From assembly GCF_947500795.1 (NCBI RefSeq), contig NZ_CANMTE010000009.1, forward strand, positions 1-64,000: a stretch of DNA of 64,000 nucleotides. The letters are read 5' to 3'. Under the pieces are notes generated by a model, which saw only the letters and a program-made list of their open reading frames with translations, did not search any database and was not told where the DNA came from. A program made the translations under genes and the position numbers. The stretch comes from an uncultured Gelidibacter sp. GTDB taxonomy: Bacteria > Bacteroidota > Bacteroidia > Flavobacteriales > Flavobacteriaceae. Position 1 is the stretch's first letter, and each line of letters begins with the position of its first letter. This document shows, in pieces, positions 35,238 through 45,248 of the stretch.

Positions 35238-37184
35238 ATGAAATTATATGTCTGTTTAGCGCTGGTTTGGCTTAGTGTCTTCGTAAATGCACAAGTATCT
35301 TCAACGGATGTTTTGTTCACAGTTGATGGTGATCCAATTAAAGCGGAAGAATTTATCAGGGTTTATAATAAGAATTTAGACTTGGTAAAGGATGAAGCCC
35401 AGAAGGATATCGATGCTTACCTTAATCTTTTCATTAATTATCAATTAAAAATCAAAGAAGCGAAACGTTTAGGTTTGGATAAAGATCCAAGTTACCTAAA
35501 GGAGTTTGCTAGCTATAAGGATCCCTTAATTAAAAATTATTTATCCGATTCAAAAGTCACTGAAGCATTAGTGAAAGAAGCATACGATAGAATGGGATAC
35601 GATATTAAGGCGTCTCACATTTTGATCCGTTTGGATGAAAATGAAACTGATACTTTAAAAGTGTATCAAGATTTAAACGCATTAAGAGATCGTGTGATTA
35701 ATGAAGGATTTGATAAGGTCAAAGCTGAGGTTCACGATGGCGAAACCATTTTTGCTGAAGAATTAGGATATTTCTCAGCCTTTAAAATGGTCTATGAATT
35801 TGAATCTGCTGCCTATAATACCAAGGTGGGCGCTATTTCAAAACCATTTAGAACGCAGTTTGGGTATCATATTGTAAAAGTTGAGGATAAACGTCCTTCA
35901 TTAGGAGAGGTTACTGTAGCCCATATTATGGTGATGAACGCGGAAAATGATTCGTTAGCTGATCCTAAAACGCGAATCAATGAGATTTATAAGAAAATCA
36001 ATCAAGGTGAAAACTTCGAGTCTTTAGCCAAGCAGTTTTCTGATGATAAAAGTTCAGCAAGTAGAGGTGGCGAATTAGCGCCATTTACCGGTGGACAATT
36101 GAATGCTCCGGAATTCGAATCTGTAGCTTTCGGATTAAAATCGGTAGGAGAGATTTCAAAACCATTTCAAACAAATTACGGTTGGCACATTGTAAAATTG
36201 TTGGACAAAAAAGGAATTCCGACTTATGAGGACGCTAAATCTGAAATTGAAAATAAAATAAAGCGCGACTCACGTTCTAAACTTATCAATACGACGTTGG
36301 CTAATGATTTACGTGCAAAATATCAAATAACCATCAATCCGAAGGCTAAAGCGTATTTTGAGTCTCTTCTGAATCCTACATTTTTCAATAGAGCATGGGA
36401 ATTACCTGAGAATTTTAAAAAGGATCAGACCTTGCTTACCATAGAAAAAGACACCCTTACATATGAGGCCTTTGGCGATCGGTTAATGCGTGTACAACAA
36501 ATGTATGTGGGCAAGACATTGCCGTTTAAATCTGTGATTGAAAAGGAATACAGCGAATTTGAAGAAGACGCCATTTTGGAATATCATAAAGAGCATTTAG
36601 AGTTTGAAAATGAGGAATTTGGATCTATACTTAGAGAATATAGAGACGGCTTATTGCTATTTGACCTTATGGAAAAAGAAGTTTGGAATGCTGCAGCAGT
36701 AGATACTTTGGGGCTGGAAAACTATTATAATACACATAAGGATGCTTATTTTTGGGATGATCGGTTAGATGTGGTCATTGCTACTTCGGCGAATGAAAAG
36801 GATATCAAGAAAGTTGAAAAACTGTTACAAAAAGGAAAGTCACTTGAAGTTATTAGTAAGGAATTGAATACCGATTCCGAGCAAAAAGTTATCTTTACCG
36901 AAGGTATTAAACCTATCGATTATCAAGGTTTTCCAAGTGATGAGGTTTTGAAAAAAGGACTTTCAAAAGTTTATTTTTATAATGATGCCTACCATATTAT
37001 TGATGTGAAAGCGGTGCTTCCAAAAACAAATAAAACCTTTAAAGAGGCAAAAGGGAAGGTGATCAGTGATTATCAAAATGTGTTGGAAGAAAATTGGTTG
37101 AACGAACTTAACAAGCGTTATAATGTGAGCGTGAATGCCGAAGTTTTACAAAAAGTAAAATCGCAAATTAACATGTCAAACTAA
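35238..37184 (+). CDS. Periplasmic parvulin-type peptidyl-prolyl isomerase
   Basis: A secreted foldase of 648 aa. The signal peptide is MKLYVCLALVWLSVFVNAQ. Two parvulin (rotamase) domains are visible: one from IKASHILIRLDE to QFGYHIVKVEDK, the other from VTVAHIMVMNAE to NYGWHIVKLLDKK; the remaining 280 residues are charged and helical. By analogy with SurA and PpiD it would chaperone outer-membrane proteins. I chose ATG 35238 because of the signal peptide and the promoter at 35133. Two more foldase-type genes follow. Confidence 0.85.
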   Translation: MKLYVCLALVWLSVFVNAQVSSTDVLFTVDGDPIKAEEFIRVYNKNLDLVKDEAQKDIDAYLNLFINYQLKIKEAKRLGLDKDPSYLKEFASYKDPLIKNYLSDSKVTEALVKEAYDRMGYDIKASHILIRLDENETDTLKVYQDLNALRDRVINEGFDKVKAEVHDGETIFAEELGYFSAFKMVYEFESAAYNTKVGAISKPFRTQFGYHIVKVEDKRPSLGEVTVAHIMVMNAENDSLADPKTRINEIYKKINQGENFESLAKQFSDDKSSASRGGELAPFTGGQLNAPEFESVAFGLKSVGEISKPFQTNYGWHIVKLLDKKGIPTYEDAKSEIENKIKRDSRSKLINTTLANDLRAKYQITINPKAKAYFESLLNPTFFNRAWELPENFKKDQTLLTIEKDTLTYEAFGDRLMRVQQMYVGKTLPFKSVIEKEYSEFEEDAILEYHKEHLEFENEEFGSILREYRDGLLLFDLMEKEVWNAAAVDTLGLENYYNTHKDAYFWDDRLDVVIATSANEKDIKKVEKLLQKGKSLEVISKELNTDSEQKVIFTEGIKPIDYQGFPSDEVLKKGLSKVYFYNDAYHIIDVKAVLPKTNKTFKEAKGKVISDYQNVLEENWLNELNKRYNVSVNAEVLQKVKSQINMSN

Positions 37185-37193
37185 ATATACAAA

Positions 37194-38048
37194 TTGATTA
37201 AACACACTGTTTTAGTAGTATTAGCAAGTTGTTTTCTTGTCTCCTGTGATTTTTTTAGGCAGTCAGATGACAGAACACCTATTGCGAGAGTTGGCGAATT
37301 TTATCTTTATGAAGATGATGTAAAGGATTTGGTTGTAGAAGGCACATCCGTTGAAGACAGCACGCTTTTAGTCAATGGTTATATAACACGTTGGGCAACG
37401 CAACTCTTATTGGTTGATGGTGCCAAAAGAAACTTACCTGAAGATATACAAGATGATTTTGATAAATTGGTCAATCAGTATCGAAATGATCTCTTTACCA
37501 AAGCCTATGTTGAAGCCTTGGTGAAACGTAATATAGACACTGCGGTTACGATATCTGAAGCCCAAAGATTCTATGAAAACAACAAGGAATCCTTTAAACT
37601 TAATGAAGAATTGATAAAGTTGCGTTATATCAATATACTTCAGAATGCCATAAATAAGGATGAAATAGAAAAGCGATTCAAAAGATTTAATGACAAAGAC
37701 AAGCGCTACCTCGATTCGCTACACGTTCAATTTAAATCGTATTCCTTGAATGATTCGGTGTGGATTAAGGCTGCGCAGGTGGTTCAAAAAATCCCAGTAG
37801 TAAACGCTGAAAACAAAAAAGAACTGTTAAAAAAATCTAATTTTATACAACTCAAAGACTCAATAGGACTATATTTGATCCAAATTAATGAGGTCTTAAA
37901 ACAAAATGATTATGCACCTTTGGAATATGTTAAACCAACAGTAAATCAAATCATAATCAACCGTAGAAAACTAGAACTCATCAAGCAATTTGAAAAAGAT
38001 ATTACAAGAGATGCCATTAAAAACAATCAATTTGAAATTTATAACTAA
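37194..38048 (+). CDS. Putative lipoprotein, SurA/PpiD chaperone-like
   Basis: The start is TTG at 37194 and yields a lipoprotein signal (MIKHTVLVVLASCFLVSC, Cys18). The mature part is helical and charged, resembling the N-terminal chaperone half of SurA-like proteins (ARVGEFYLYEDDVKDLV, then NEELIKLRYINIL), but I see no rotamase domain. 284 aa. It lies 9 nt after the parvulin gene, and the next gene begins inside it. I take it as a non-catalytic partner; a role in outer-membrane protein traffic is inferred. Confidence 0.65.
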   Translation: MIKHTVLVVLASCFLVSCDFFRQSDDRTPIARVGEFYLYEDDVKDLVVEGTSVEDSTLLVNGYITRWATQLLLVDGAKRNLPEDIQDDFDKLVNQYRNDLFTKAYVEALVKRNIDTAVTISEAQRFYENNKESFKLNEELIKLRYINILQNAINKDEIEKRFKRFNDKDKRYLDSLHVQFKSYSLNDSVWIKAAQVVQKIPVVNAENKKELLKKSNFIQLKDSIGLYLIQINEVLKQNDYAPLEYVKPTVNQIIINRRKLELIKQFEKDITRDAIKNNQFEIYN

Positions 38049-39462
38049 ACTGAGGTTCGCCTTAACATTCGCTGTCCTATTATCTTATACATTTAGTACT
38101 GCACAAGAAGTCATTGAAGACGCCATTGTAAAAACGGAAGTCGTTAAGGACACATCAACTCAAAAACGTGTGAAAATTGATGGGGTAGTGGCTGTCGTTG
38201 GAGATTATATCGTATTAGATTCTGATCTCGATAAGCAATTTGCACAGTTGGAAGCTTCAGGTGTTTCAAAATCAGATTTACCTACCCGTTGCCAATTATT
38301 CGGAAAGTTGTTGGAGGATAAATTGTATGCGCATCACGCCATTCAAGATAGTATTGTAGTTAATGATTTGGAAGTTCGTTCTCAAATTGATCAACAGTTC
38401 AATTATATTTTAGAGCAGATGGATGGCAATCTTGATAAGATGCTGAAGTTCTATAATAAAGATACAGAGAAGAGTCTGCGCGACGAGATGTTCGAAATTA
38501 ATAAAAGTCAGCAGCTTGCGGCGCGTATGAAAGAAAAAATTGTTGATGATATTGAGGTCACTCCAGAAGAAGTGAGACAATATTTTAATGAGATTCCTAA
38601 AGCTGAACGCCCATTCTTTGGAACTGAGTTAAAGGTAGCTCAAATTGTGGTTATCCCTAAAATTGGCCAAGAAGAGAAACAAAAAGTTATTGACCGATTA
38701 AAAGAATTTAAAGCCGATGTTGTTGAGCGTGGCGCAAGTTTTACCTCTAAAGTAGTATTGTATACAGATGATGTTGCTTCTCGTAAAACAGGAGGTTTAT
38801 ATACGTTGAACAGAAAGCGTCCACAAATGGTTAAGGAGTTTAGAGATGTTGCATTCTCTATGCAGGAAGGTGAGATTTCGGAGCCTTTTGAAACCGATTT
38901 TGGATACCATATCATTTATTTGGAAAAAATTAGAGGTCAGGAATATGATGTACGTCACATTTTATTGCGTCCTGAAGTCACTCAAAAAGCAATCAAAGAA
39001 GCTAAGGAAAAGATTGATTTGGTTAGAAAGCGTATTACCGATGGTGAAATTACGTTTGCGCAAGCAGCGAGAGAATTTAGTGATGAAGAAGAAACTCGTA
39101 ATGATGGCGGACAGTTGATCAATCCAAGAACTCAAGATTATAGCTTTGAATTGACAAAGATGGATCCGGAATTATATACTCAAATTCAGAGTCTAAAAGA
39201 TAATGAAATTACTCAAGTACTTCAAGATGAAGACCGTGTTAATCCTATCAAATTTAAGATTATGACCGTTACGGATCGTATTGATGAACATGAGGCTGAT
39301 TTCGCAAAAGATTATCTTAAGATCAAAAATTTAACAGAACAGGATAAACAGTTTAAAGCCATTGAAAAGTGGGTGAATGAGAAAATCATGGATACCTATA
39401 TCAACATTAATGGCGATTATAGAGATTGTGATTTTAACAGTAACTGGTTAAAAAAGGAATAA
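38032..39462 (+). CDS. SurA-like peptidyl-prolyl isomerase
   Basis: A secreted foldase with SurA layout: an N-terminal chaperone domain (GVVAVVGDYIVLDSDLDKQF, then KLLEDKLYAHHAI) and two parvulin domains (TELKVAQIVVIPK to DFGYHIIYLEK, and YDVRHILLRPEV to FSDEEETRNDGGQL). The likely start is TTG 38032, giving the signal peptide MKFITKLRFALTFAVLLS and so on to TAQ; ATG 38011 or 37990 would overlap the previous gene more and give a longer N-terminus. 476 aa from TTG. Third of three genes of one envelope-folding operon. Confidence 0.88.
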   Translation: MKFITKLRFALTFAVLLSYTFSTAQEVIEDAIVKTEVVKDTSTQKRVKIDGVVAVVGDYIVLDSDLDKQFAQLEASGVSKSDLPTRCQLFGKLLEDKLYAHHAIQDSIVVNDLEVRSQIDQQFNYILEQMDGNLDKMLKFYNKDTEKSLRDEMFEINKSQQLAARMKEKIVDDIEVTPEEVRQYFNEIPKAERPFFGTELKVAQIVVIPKIGQEEKQKVIDRLKEFKADVVERGASFTSKVVLYTDDVASRKTGGLYTLNRKRPQMVKEFRDVAFSMQEGEISEPFETDFGYHIIYLEKIRGQEYDVRHILLRPEVTQKAIKEAKEKIDLVRKRITDGEITFAQAAREFSDEEETRNDGGQLINPRTQDYSFELTKMDPELYTQIQSLKDNEITQVLQDEDRVNPIKFKIMTVTDRIDEHEADFAKDYLKIKNLTEQDKQFKAIEKWVNEKIMDTYININGDYRDCDFNSNWLKKE

Positions 39463-39466
39463 TAAT

Positions 39467-40420
39467 ATGTCAGATGTTGCTGCCGTAGAACAATTTGTCA
39501 AAAAATATAAAGCCTTAAAAAGTGAAGTAGCCAAAGTAATTGTAGGGCAGGATGAGGTGGTCAACCAAATCTTGATTTCTATTTTTTCTGGCGGACATGC
39601 TCTTTTAATAGGCGTTCCCGGCCTAGCAAAAACATTAATGGTCAATACTATTGCGCAGGCTTTAGGTCTTGACTTTAAACGTATTCAGTTTACACCAGAT
39701 TTAATGCCAAGTGATATTCTTGGTAGTGAAATTTTGGATGAAAATCGCCATTTCAAATTCATAAAAGGTCCTATTTTCGGCAATATTATACTTGCCGATG
39801 AGATTAATAGAACACCTCCAAAAACCCAAGCAGCATTATTGGAAGCCATGCAAGAGCGTGCGGTAACCGTTGCGGGACATCATTATCAGCTTAGCTTACC
39901 ATATTTTGTATTGGCTACTCAAAATCCGATTGAGCAGGAGGGAACGTACCCGTTGCCAGAAGCGCAGTTGGATCGTTTTATGTTTGCCATTACCTTGGCG
40001 TATCCTTCGTTTGCAGAAGAAGTGCAAGTGGTTAAATCGACTACTACAGATATTAAGACCACGGTCAATCCATTATTTACAGCCCAGGAAATCACCAATT
40101 TTCAAAATTTAATCCGTCGTATTCCGGTTGCCGATAATGTGATTGAATATGCGGTAACTATGGTTGGTAAAACACGGCCTAAAGAAGCTACTGCTTCTAA
40201 TTTGGTGAAAGAGTTTGTCGATTGGGGAGCAGGCCCAAGAGCATCTCAAAACTTAATTTTGGCGGCCAAAACACATGCAGCTATACGCGGTAAATTTTCG
40301 CCAGATATAGAAGATGTTCAAGCTGTTGCGAATGGCATTCTTCGTCACCGAATTATCAAAAACTACAAAGCGGAAGCCGAAGGTATTACAGACGAGCAGA
40401 TTATTGAGAGTTTGTTTTAG
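39467..40420 (+). CDS. MoxR family AAA+ ATPase
   Basis: A 317-aa chaperone-like AAA+ ATPase. Walker A lies in GVPGLAKT (residues about 45-52), Walker B in IILADEINRTPP, and sensor 1 in LATQNPIEQEGTYPLPEAQLDRF (conserved in two parts). MoxR genes usually precede a DUF58 and VWA genes, but here an aconitase gene follows after 310 nt, so it stands apart from its usual partners. It starts 4 nt after the surA-like stop, probably in the same transcript. Confidence 0.9.
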   Translation: MSDVAAVEQFVKKYKALKSEVAKVIVGQDEVVNQILISIFSGGHALLIGVPGLAKTLMVNTIAQALGLDFKRIQFTPDLMPSDILGSEILDENRHFKFIKGPIFGNIILADEINRTPPKTQAALLEAMQERAVTVAGHHYQLSLPYFVLATQNPIEQEGTYPLPEAQLDRFMFAITLAYPSFAEEVQVVKSTTTDIKTTVNPLFTAQEITNFQNLIRRIPVADNVIEYAVTMVGKTRPKEATASNLVKEFVDWGAGPRASQNLILAAKTHAAIRGKFSPDIEDVQAVANGILRHRIIKNYKAEAEGITDEQIIESLF

Positions 40421-40670
40421 GTGCTTTTAGTTGTTTTAATTTTATAATCTATCATTTTGATTTGAGTTTATAAGGTCAACTGTACTCAAAATAACATCGC
40501 TGTTGAATTCGAAAGTTGTTTTCTTACCCTTGTAAATTAATAATTTAGGATTTTCTCTACATTAATTTTGCAAAAAGGCTGATTATATGCTTAATAAATC
40601 ATCATTTACTGAATTATGTGCAATGCTTTTTTGATTTCTCTACTTATTTTTAAAAGTCCTTGAAATTTTG

Positions 40671-40678
40671 TAAATTTG
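40671..40678 (+). promoter_or_regulatory. -7 box of the aconitase gene
   Basis: TAAATTTG followed by CACAC. The -33 region shows only a weak T-rich match. Transcription should start near 40685. Confidence 0.5.
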
Positions 40679-40683
40679 CACAC

Positions 40684-40697
40684 CTCGAGACCTCGAG
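40684..40697. promoter_or_regulatory. CTCGAG-N2-CTCGAG inverted repeat at the transcription start
   Basis: Two palindromic CTCGAG hexamers separated by AC, lying over the expected transcription start of the aconitase gene and 34 nt before its ATG. It could be an operator or a 5'-leader hairpin. Confidence 0.4.
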
Positions 40698-40730
40698 CAC
40701 TAAATAAACAACAACCTTAAAATATACTCT

Positions 40731-42995
40731 ATGGCATTTGATATTGACATGATTAAAAAAGTTTACAAAACTATGCCTGAACGTGTGGATAAAGCGCGTC
40801 AAATAGTTGGTAAACCTTTAACATTATCTGAAAAGATTTTATACACCCACCTTTGGGATGGAGAACCAACTAAAGCATTTACTAGAGGTAAAGATTATGT
40901 AGACTTTGCACCAGACAGAATTGCATGTCAAGATGCTACGGCCCAAATGGCATTGTTGCAGTTTATGCAAGCTGGCAAAGCTAAAGTTGCGGTGCCTACA
41001 ACGGTACACTGTGATCACTTGATTCAAGCTAAACAAGGTGCTGCACCAGATTTAAAGCGTGCGAATGAAACAAGTAGTGAGGTTTTTGACTTTTTAGCAT
41101 CAGTATCTAATAAATATGGTATCGGTTTCTGGAAACCAGGAGCAGGTATTATTCACCAAGTAGTTTTAGAAAATTATGCGTTCCCTGGCGGAATGATGAT
41201 TGGTACCGATTCGCACACTGTGAACGCAGGTGGATTAGGAATGGTAGCAATTGGTGTTGGTGGTGCAGATGCTGTTGATGTGATGGCAGGAATGGCTTGG
41301 GAATTGAAATTCCCTAAGCTTATCGGTGTCAAATTAACAGGAAGTCTTAACGGATGGACTGCATCTAAGGATGTGATCTTAAAAGTGGCTGGTATCTTAA
41401 CTGTAAAAGGTGGTACTGGTGCGATCGTAGAATATTTTGGCCCAGGTGCTAAAAATCTATCTTGTACAGGGAAAGGAACCATTTGTAATATGGGTGCTGA
41501 AATTGGAGCAACGACTTCAACTTTTGGCTATGACGATTCTATGGAGCGTTTCTTAAGAGCTACTGACCGTTCTGAGATTGCTGATGAAGCTAACAAAATC
41601 CGTGAATATCTTACTGGAGATCCTGAAGTTTACGAAAATCCAGAACAATATTTTGACCAAGTTATTGAAATTGATTTAGGTACCTTACGTCCACACTTAA
41701 ATGGACCTTTTACGCCAGATTTAGCTACTCCAGTTGGGGAACTTGGTAAACTTGCAAGAGAAAAAGGATGGCCAATTAAAGTAGATTGGGGATTGATCGG
41801 ATCTTGTACCAACTCGTCTTATGAAGATTTAACGCGTGCTGCTTCTATTGCGAAACAGGCGGTAGATAAAAAGATTATCGCTAAATCAGACTTTGGTATC
41901 AACCCAGGTTCTGAGCAAATCCGTTATACAGCGGAACGCGACGGTATCTTGAAAGTTTTTGAAGATTTAAATGCTACTATTTTCACTAATGCTTGTGGAC
42001 CATGTATCGGTCAGTGGGATAGAAGTGATTTGAAAGGTGAAGAAAAAAATACAATTGTACACTCGTTTAACCGTAACTTCTCAAAACGTGCTGACGGAAA
42101 CCCAAATACCCATGCCTTTGTAGGTTCTCCAGAAATGGTTGCTGCAATTGCAATTTCAGGTCGTTTGGATTTTGATCCGATGAATGATACACTAATCAAT
42201 GAAGATGGTGAAGAAGTGAAATTGGATGCACCACAAGGTATTGAATTACCTCCAAGAGGTTTTGATGTTGAAGATGCAGGTTATGTTGAGCCAGTTGAAG
42301 ATGGAAGTAAAGTAGATGTATCTGTAAGTCCAACTTCTGAACGTTTACAATTATTGACACCATTTGAGCCAATAGGAAATTCTATTAAAGGAGCTAAACT
42401 ATTAATTAAGGCATTTGGTAAATGTACAACTGACCATATTTCTATGGCGGGACCTTGGTTGCGTTACAGAGGACATTTAGATAATATTTCTAACAATATG
42501 CTTATCGGAGCGGTTAACGCTTTCGGTATGAAAACCAACTTCGTTAAAAATCAATTGACAGGTGAGTACGGTGGTGTTCCTGACGTTGCTAGAGATTACA
42601 AAGCTAAAGGCATCTATTCTATAGTTGTGGGAGATCATAACTACGGTGAAGGTTCTTCTCGTGAGCACGCGGCAATGGAGCCAAGACATTTAGGTGTTGC
42701 GGCAGTATTGGTAAAATCGTTTGCTCGTATCCACGAAACAAACCTTAAGAAACAAGGGATGTTAGGATTGACCTTCGCTAATGAAAGTGATTATGATTTA
42801 ATTCAAGAAGATGATACTATCAATTTCTTAGATTTAGATCAATTCTCTCCAGAGAAGCCTCTAACATTAGAGTTTGTACATGCTGATGGCACAAAAGATA
42901 TCATCGTTGCAAATCATACTTATAACCAGTCTCAAATTGATTGGTATAATGAAGGATCTGCTTTAAACTTGATTAAAAAAGAGAATGCGTCTTAA
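40731..42995 (+). CDS. acn: Aconitate hydratase (mitochondrial type)
   Basis: Converts citrate to isocitrate in the TCA cycle. The [4Fe-4S] ligands are present in [10 protein letters not shown] and ACGPCIGQW; the swivel domain has [19 protein letters not shown] (quoted in parts: [19 protein letters not shown]). 754 aa, the size of the mitochondrial-type enzyme rather than E. coli AcnA (about 890) or AcnB. It stands alone with its own promoter and a strong terminator. Confidence 0.95.
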   Translation: MAFDIDMIKKVYKTMPERVDKARQIVGKPLTLSEKILYTHLWDGEPTKAFTRGKDYVDFAPDRIACQDATAQMALLQFMQAGKAKVAVPTTVHCDHLIQAKQGAAPDLKRANETSSEVFDFLASVSNKYGIGFWKPGAGIIHQVVLENYAFPGGMMIGTDSHTVNAGGLGMVAIGVGGADAVDVMAGMAWELKFPKLIGVKLTGSLNGWTASKDVILKVAGILTVKGGTGAIVEYFGPGAKNLSCTGKGTICNMGAEIGATTSTFGYDDSMERFLRATDRSEIADEANKIREYLTGDPEVYENPEQYFDQVIEIDLGTLRPHLNGPFTPDLATPVGELGKLAREKGWPIKVDWGLIGSCTNSSYEDLTRAASIAKQAVDKKIIAKSDFGINPGSEQIRYTAERDGILKVFEDLNATIFTNACGPCIGQWDRSDLKGEEKNTIVHSFNRNFSKRADGNPNTHAFVGSPEMVAAIAISGRLDFDPMNDTLINEDGEEVKLDAPQGIELPPRGFDVEDAGYVEPVEDGSKVDVSVSPTSERLQLLTPFEPIGNSIKGAKLLIKAFGKCTTDHISMAGPWLRYRGHLDNISNNMLIGAVNAFGMKTNFVKNQLTGEYGGVPDVARDYKAKGIYSIVVGDHNYGEGSSREHAAMEPRHLGVAAVLVKSFARIHETNLKKQGMLGLTFANESDYDLIQEDDTINFLDLDQFSPEKPLTLEFVHADGTKDIIVANHTYNQSQIDWYNEGSALNLIKKENAS

Positions 42996-43020
42996 TTTGA
43001 GACCATAAATAATTTCTAAA

Positions 43021-43047
43021 AAACTCCCGATAGCTATCGGGAGTTTT
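43021..43047 (+). terminator. Terminator of the aconitase gene
   Basis: A perfect palindrome centred on TAGCTA, with arms AAACTCCCGATAG and CTATCGGGAGTTT, continued by T residues. It lies 25 nt after the stop and just before the next gene. Confidence 0.9.
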
Positions 43048-43061
43048 TTTATTTTAAGCCT

Positions 43062-43628
43062 ATGAAAATTTCAAAAAGTCAGCGTAACAATATTATTTTT
43101 TTGGGTATCATTTTGATCATGATCATTCCGCAAACGCGACAACCTATTCAAGTGTTCTTGCAAAAAGGTTTGGCCATGTTCAGTCCGTCTATTGTGGATG
43201 AAGAAGACCGCATCACTTTAACGGATTACAATTGGCAATTGGTAGATGAAAACGGTTTGCGCTACGATTTTAATGAGGCCAAAGGGAAAGTGGTTTTTAT
43301 CAACTTTTGGGCAACCTGGTGTCCGCCCTGTATTGCTGAAATGCCAAGTATGGAAGAACTCTATCAAGACTATAAAGACGAGGTAGTATTTCTTTTCGTG
43401 TCAACCGAACAGCAAGAAGTCATTTCAAAATTTAAGCAGAAAAATGCCTACGACTTTGTAGTACATGCTTCAATTACGGCCAATCCAGCACAATTGGAAA
43501 CTTCAGCCATTCCGAGAACCTTCGTTATCGATCAACAAGGACATATTCTAATTGATAAAACGGGTGCTGCAGACTGGAATAGTAAAAAAGTTAGAGGTTT
43601 ATTGGATGAACTTTTAAAATTTGAATAG
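43062..43628 (+). CDS. TlpA/ResA-like membrane-anchored thioredoxin
   Basis: A thiol-disulfide oxidoreductase held in the inner membrane by an N-terminal helix (NIIFLGIILIMII). The active site is WCPPC with C87 and C90, within FWATWCPPCIAEMPSMEEL; a cis-Pro follows in AIPRTFVID. 188 aa. It should act in the periplasm, perhaps in cytochrome c maturation or disulfide reduction. Its last 15 nt overlap the end of crtY on the opposite strand. Confidence 0.9.
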   Translation: MKISKSQRNNIIFLGIILIMIIPQTRQPIQVFLQKGLAMFSPSIVDEEDRITLTDYNWQLVDENGLRYDFNEAKGKVVFINFWATWCPPCIAEMPSMEELYQDYKDEVVFLFVSTEQQEVISKFKQKNAYDFVVHASITANPAQLETSAIPRTFVIDQQGHILIDKTGAADWNSKKVRGLLDELLKFE

Positions 43629-44771
43629 CACTTTAAAGAAAGCCTTGATAAACGCCATTGAAAATAAAGATTTCATAATGGCGAGATCTTCTGAAAATGA
43701 GGTTTCTTCATCTAAGAACCGAAACATGGTTTGAATGGTGTTTTTTGAATAAAACCGTTCAAAAATCCATACGCCTTTTTCGTTTTCATCATGAAGTACT
43801 TTTAGAAATATCTTGTCGTAAAATTTATATTTCCTTTTGAATAGTTTGTGCGATGGAGCATTGCCAGCTTTAATGTTTGCAATCAGCTTGACGACGTTTT
43901 TTTCGGTATGCTTAAAGGAATAACCCGTAGAGCCCTTAACCCAACCGCCACCGGTGCCAATTTTGGTGACGTTTTTTGTGTGATGCTTCCAAAAGGGGAA
44001 ATCCGTCATCGGGATATTGCCCACTTCAGTTTCGATTATTCTGAAGCTTTCAATTTTATGTTTTTCTAAAAGATAACGTTTTATAGCCGCTTCATAGACT
44101 TCCGGTGCTACAGTAAACGGCGTGAAAAAGGTATATTCCACAAGCGCTTTTGTTTCAGAAAACGGCAGTACATAAATAAAACTTGTCGAGTCTTTGTATT
44201 GAAATCTGTAATCCATCATCGTAAAAGCTTCCGGATTGAAACGCGGTGTATCGGTTTCAATAATCCAACCTTTAAAATGTTGGTGTATTAGCGTATGTGA
44301 AGCATTTGCTGCATAAAATTCTTTCGGGACTCTACTGTCAAAAATATGAGTTGCATCATAGGTCTGTTTATTTCCTTTAACTTGAGAAGTTGGGCCTTCT
44401 TGAATTTCTTCTACCGTATCTACTATAAATTTAATATTGGGATGACTTAATAGTCGGGTTTTTGCAGCCTCATAAAATTCTAGCGATCTTATGGTTTTGT
44501 AATTGTAGTCTTGAAGTGGAATTTCTAAAGATATTTCAGGCGATTCAAATTTTGCAGTGTGCCAAGTCTTTTCAACAATTGAATCCCATTTGCCAGCACT
44601 TATTTCCCAAAAACTCCAGGTTTTATCGTTAATGTCTTTTAGGAAGGGATCAATGAGTCCAATGGTGTGGGATTTGAAAAACGGGTCTTTGGCCAGTTCT
44701 AGGGCCAATTGCAAGCCGGCAAGACCATTTCCTATGATAATGTAATCAAAAGACGTCCTGTCTTGCATCAT
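43614..44771 (-). CDS. crtY: Lycopene beta-cyclase
   Basis: Forms the beta rings of beta-carotene from lycopene. The FAD-binding N-terminus is YIIIGNGLAGLQLALELA (residues 10-27); further typical patches are DKTWSFWE and DYRFQYKDSTSFIYVLPF. 385 aa, the size of bacterial CrtY. Last gene of the carotenoid operon, 19 nt after crtZ. It converges with the thioredoxin gene, and their 3' ends overlap by 15 nt. Confidence 0.92.
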   Translation of the reverse strand: MMQDRTSFDYIIIGNGLAGLQLALELAKDPFFKSHTIGLIDPFLKDINDKTWSFWEISAGKWDSIVEKTWHTAKFESPEISLEIPLQDYNYKTIRSLEFYEAAKTRLLSHPNIKFIVDTVEEIQEGPTSQVKGNKQTYDATHIFDSRVPKEFYAANASHTLIHQHFKGWIIETDTPRFNPEAFTMMDYRFQYKDSTSFIYVLPFSETKALVEYTFFTPFTVAPEVYEAAIKRYLLEKHKIESFRIIETEVGNIPMTDFPFWKHHTKNVTKIGTGGGWVKGSTGYSFKHTEKNVVKLIANIKAGNAPSHKLFKRKYKFYDKIFLKVLHDENEKGVWIFERFYSKNTIQTMFRFLDEETSFSEDLAIMKSLFSMAFIKAFFKVLFKF

Positions 44772-44790
44772 GATAACCGACCTAAACTGT

Positions 44791-45240
44791 TTATTTTTTG
44801 AAGTATTTAAATGGAACTACCAACATCCCGAAGCATTCCCCATCTTCTTTACCTAAATGTTTATGGTGCATTTTATGCGCACGTCTCACGCCTTTGGCGT
44901 ACCAATTATTAGCGTTTCTAAAGATTTTAAAGCGTTGGTGGATAAAGATGTCGTGCACCGTAAAATAAGCAATGCCGTAGGCTAAAATGCCCAATGCTAA
45001 TGGCAGGCAATACCAAAGGTCTTCATAGCTCCATAAGTAGAAACAGGTCATGCTGATCACCGCATAGAATATAAAAAAAGCATCATTACGCTCAAACCAA
45101 CTTTTATGATCTTTATGGTGATGGTCCTTATGAAGGCTCCATAAAAAGCCGTGCATGATGTACTTATGCGTAAACCACGCATTAAATTCCATAATGGCAA
45201 ACGTGCCAAAAAATATCAGTATCCAAAGAAAAATTTGCAT
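44791..45240 (-). CDS. crtZ: Beta-carotene hydroxylase
   Basis: A diiron membrane hydroxylase that turns beta-carotene into zeaxanthin. The histidine boxes are complete: H25-x4-H30, the HKDHHHKDH cluster (37-45), VHDIFIH and AHKMHHKH. Four membrane segments. 149 aa, a typical size. It lies 8 nt after crtB. With no ketolase in the operon, zeaxanthin is the expected end product. Confidence 0.93.
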   Translation of the reverse strand: MQIFLWILIFFGTFAIMEFNAWFTHKYIMHGFLWSLHKDHHHKDHKSWFERNDAFFIFYAVISMTCFYLWSYEDLWYCLPLALGILAYGIAYFTVHDIFIHQRFKIFRNANNWYAKGVRRAHKMHHKHLGKEDGECFGMLVVPFKYFKK

Positions 45241-45248
45241 GTCTAAAC

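Larger units (their letters stand above)
40421..40730. other. Upstream region of the aconitase gene
   Basis: No gene is seen. It is AT-rich, with the -7 box and a CTCGAG palindrome near the right end. No terminator was recognised after the MoxR gene. Confidence 0.6.

Noticed and set aside
41174-41482. 102-codon minus-strand frame inside the aconitase gene
   Set aside because: A shadow of a conserved gene; composition (Pro- and Ile-rich) is typical of antisense translation.
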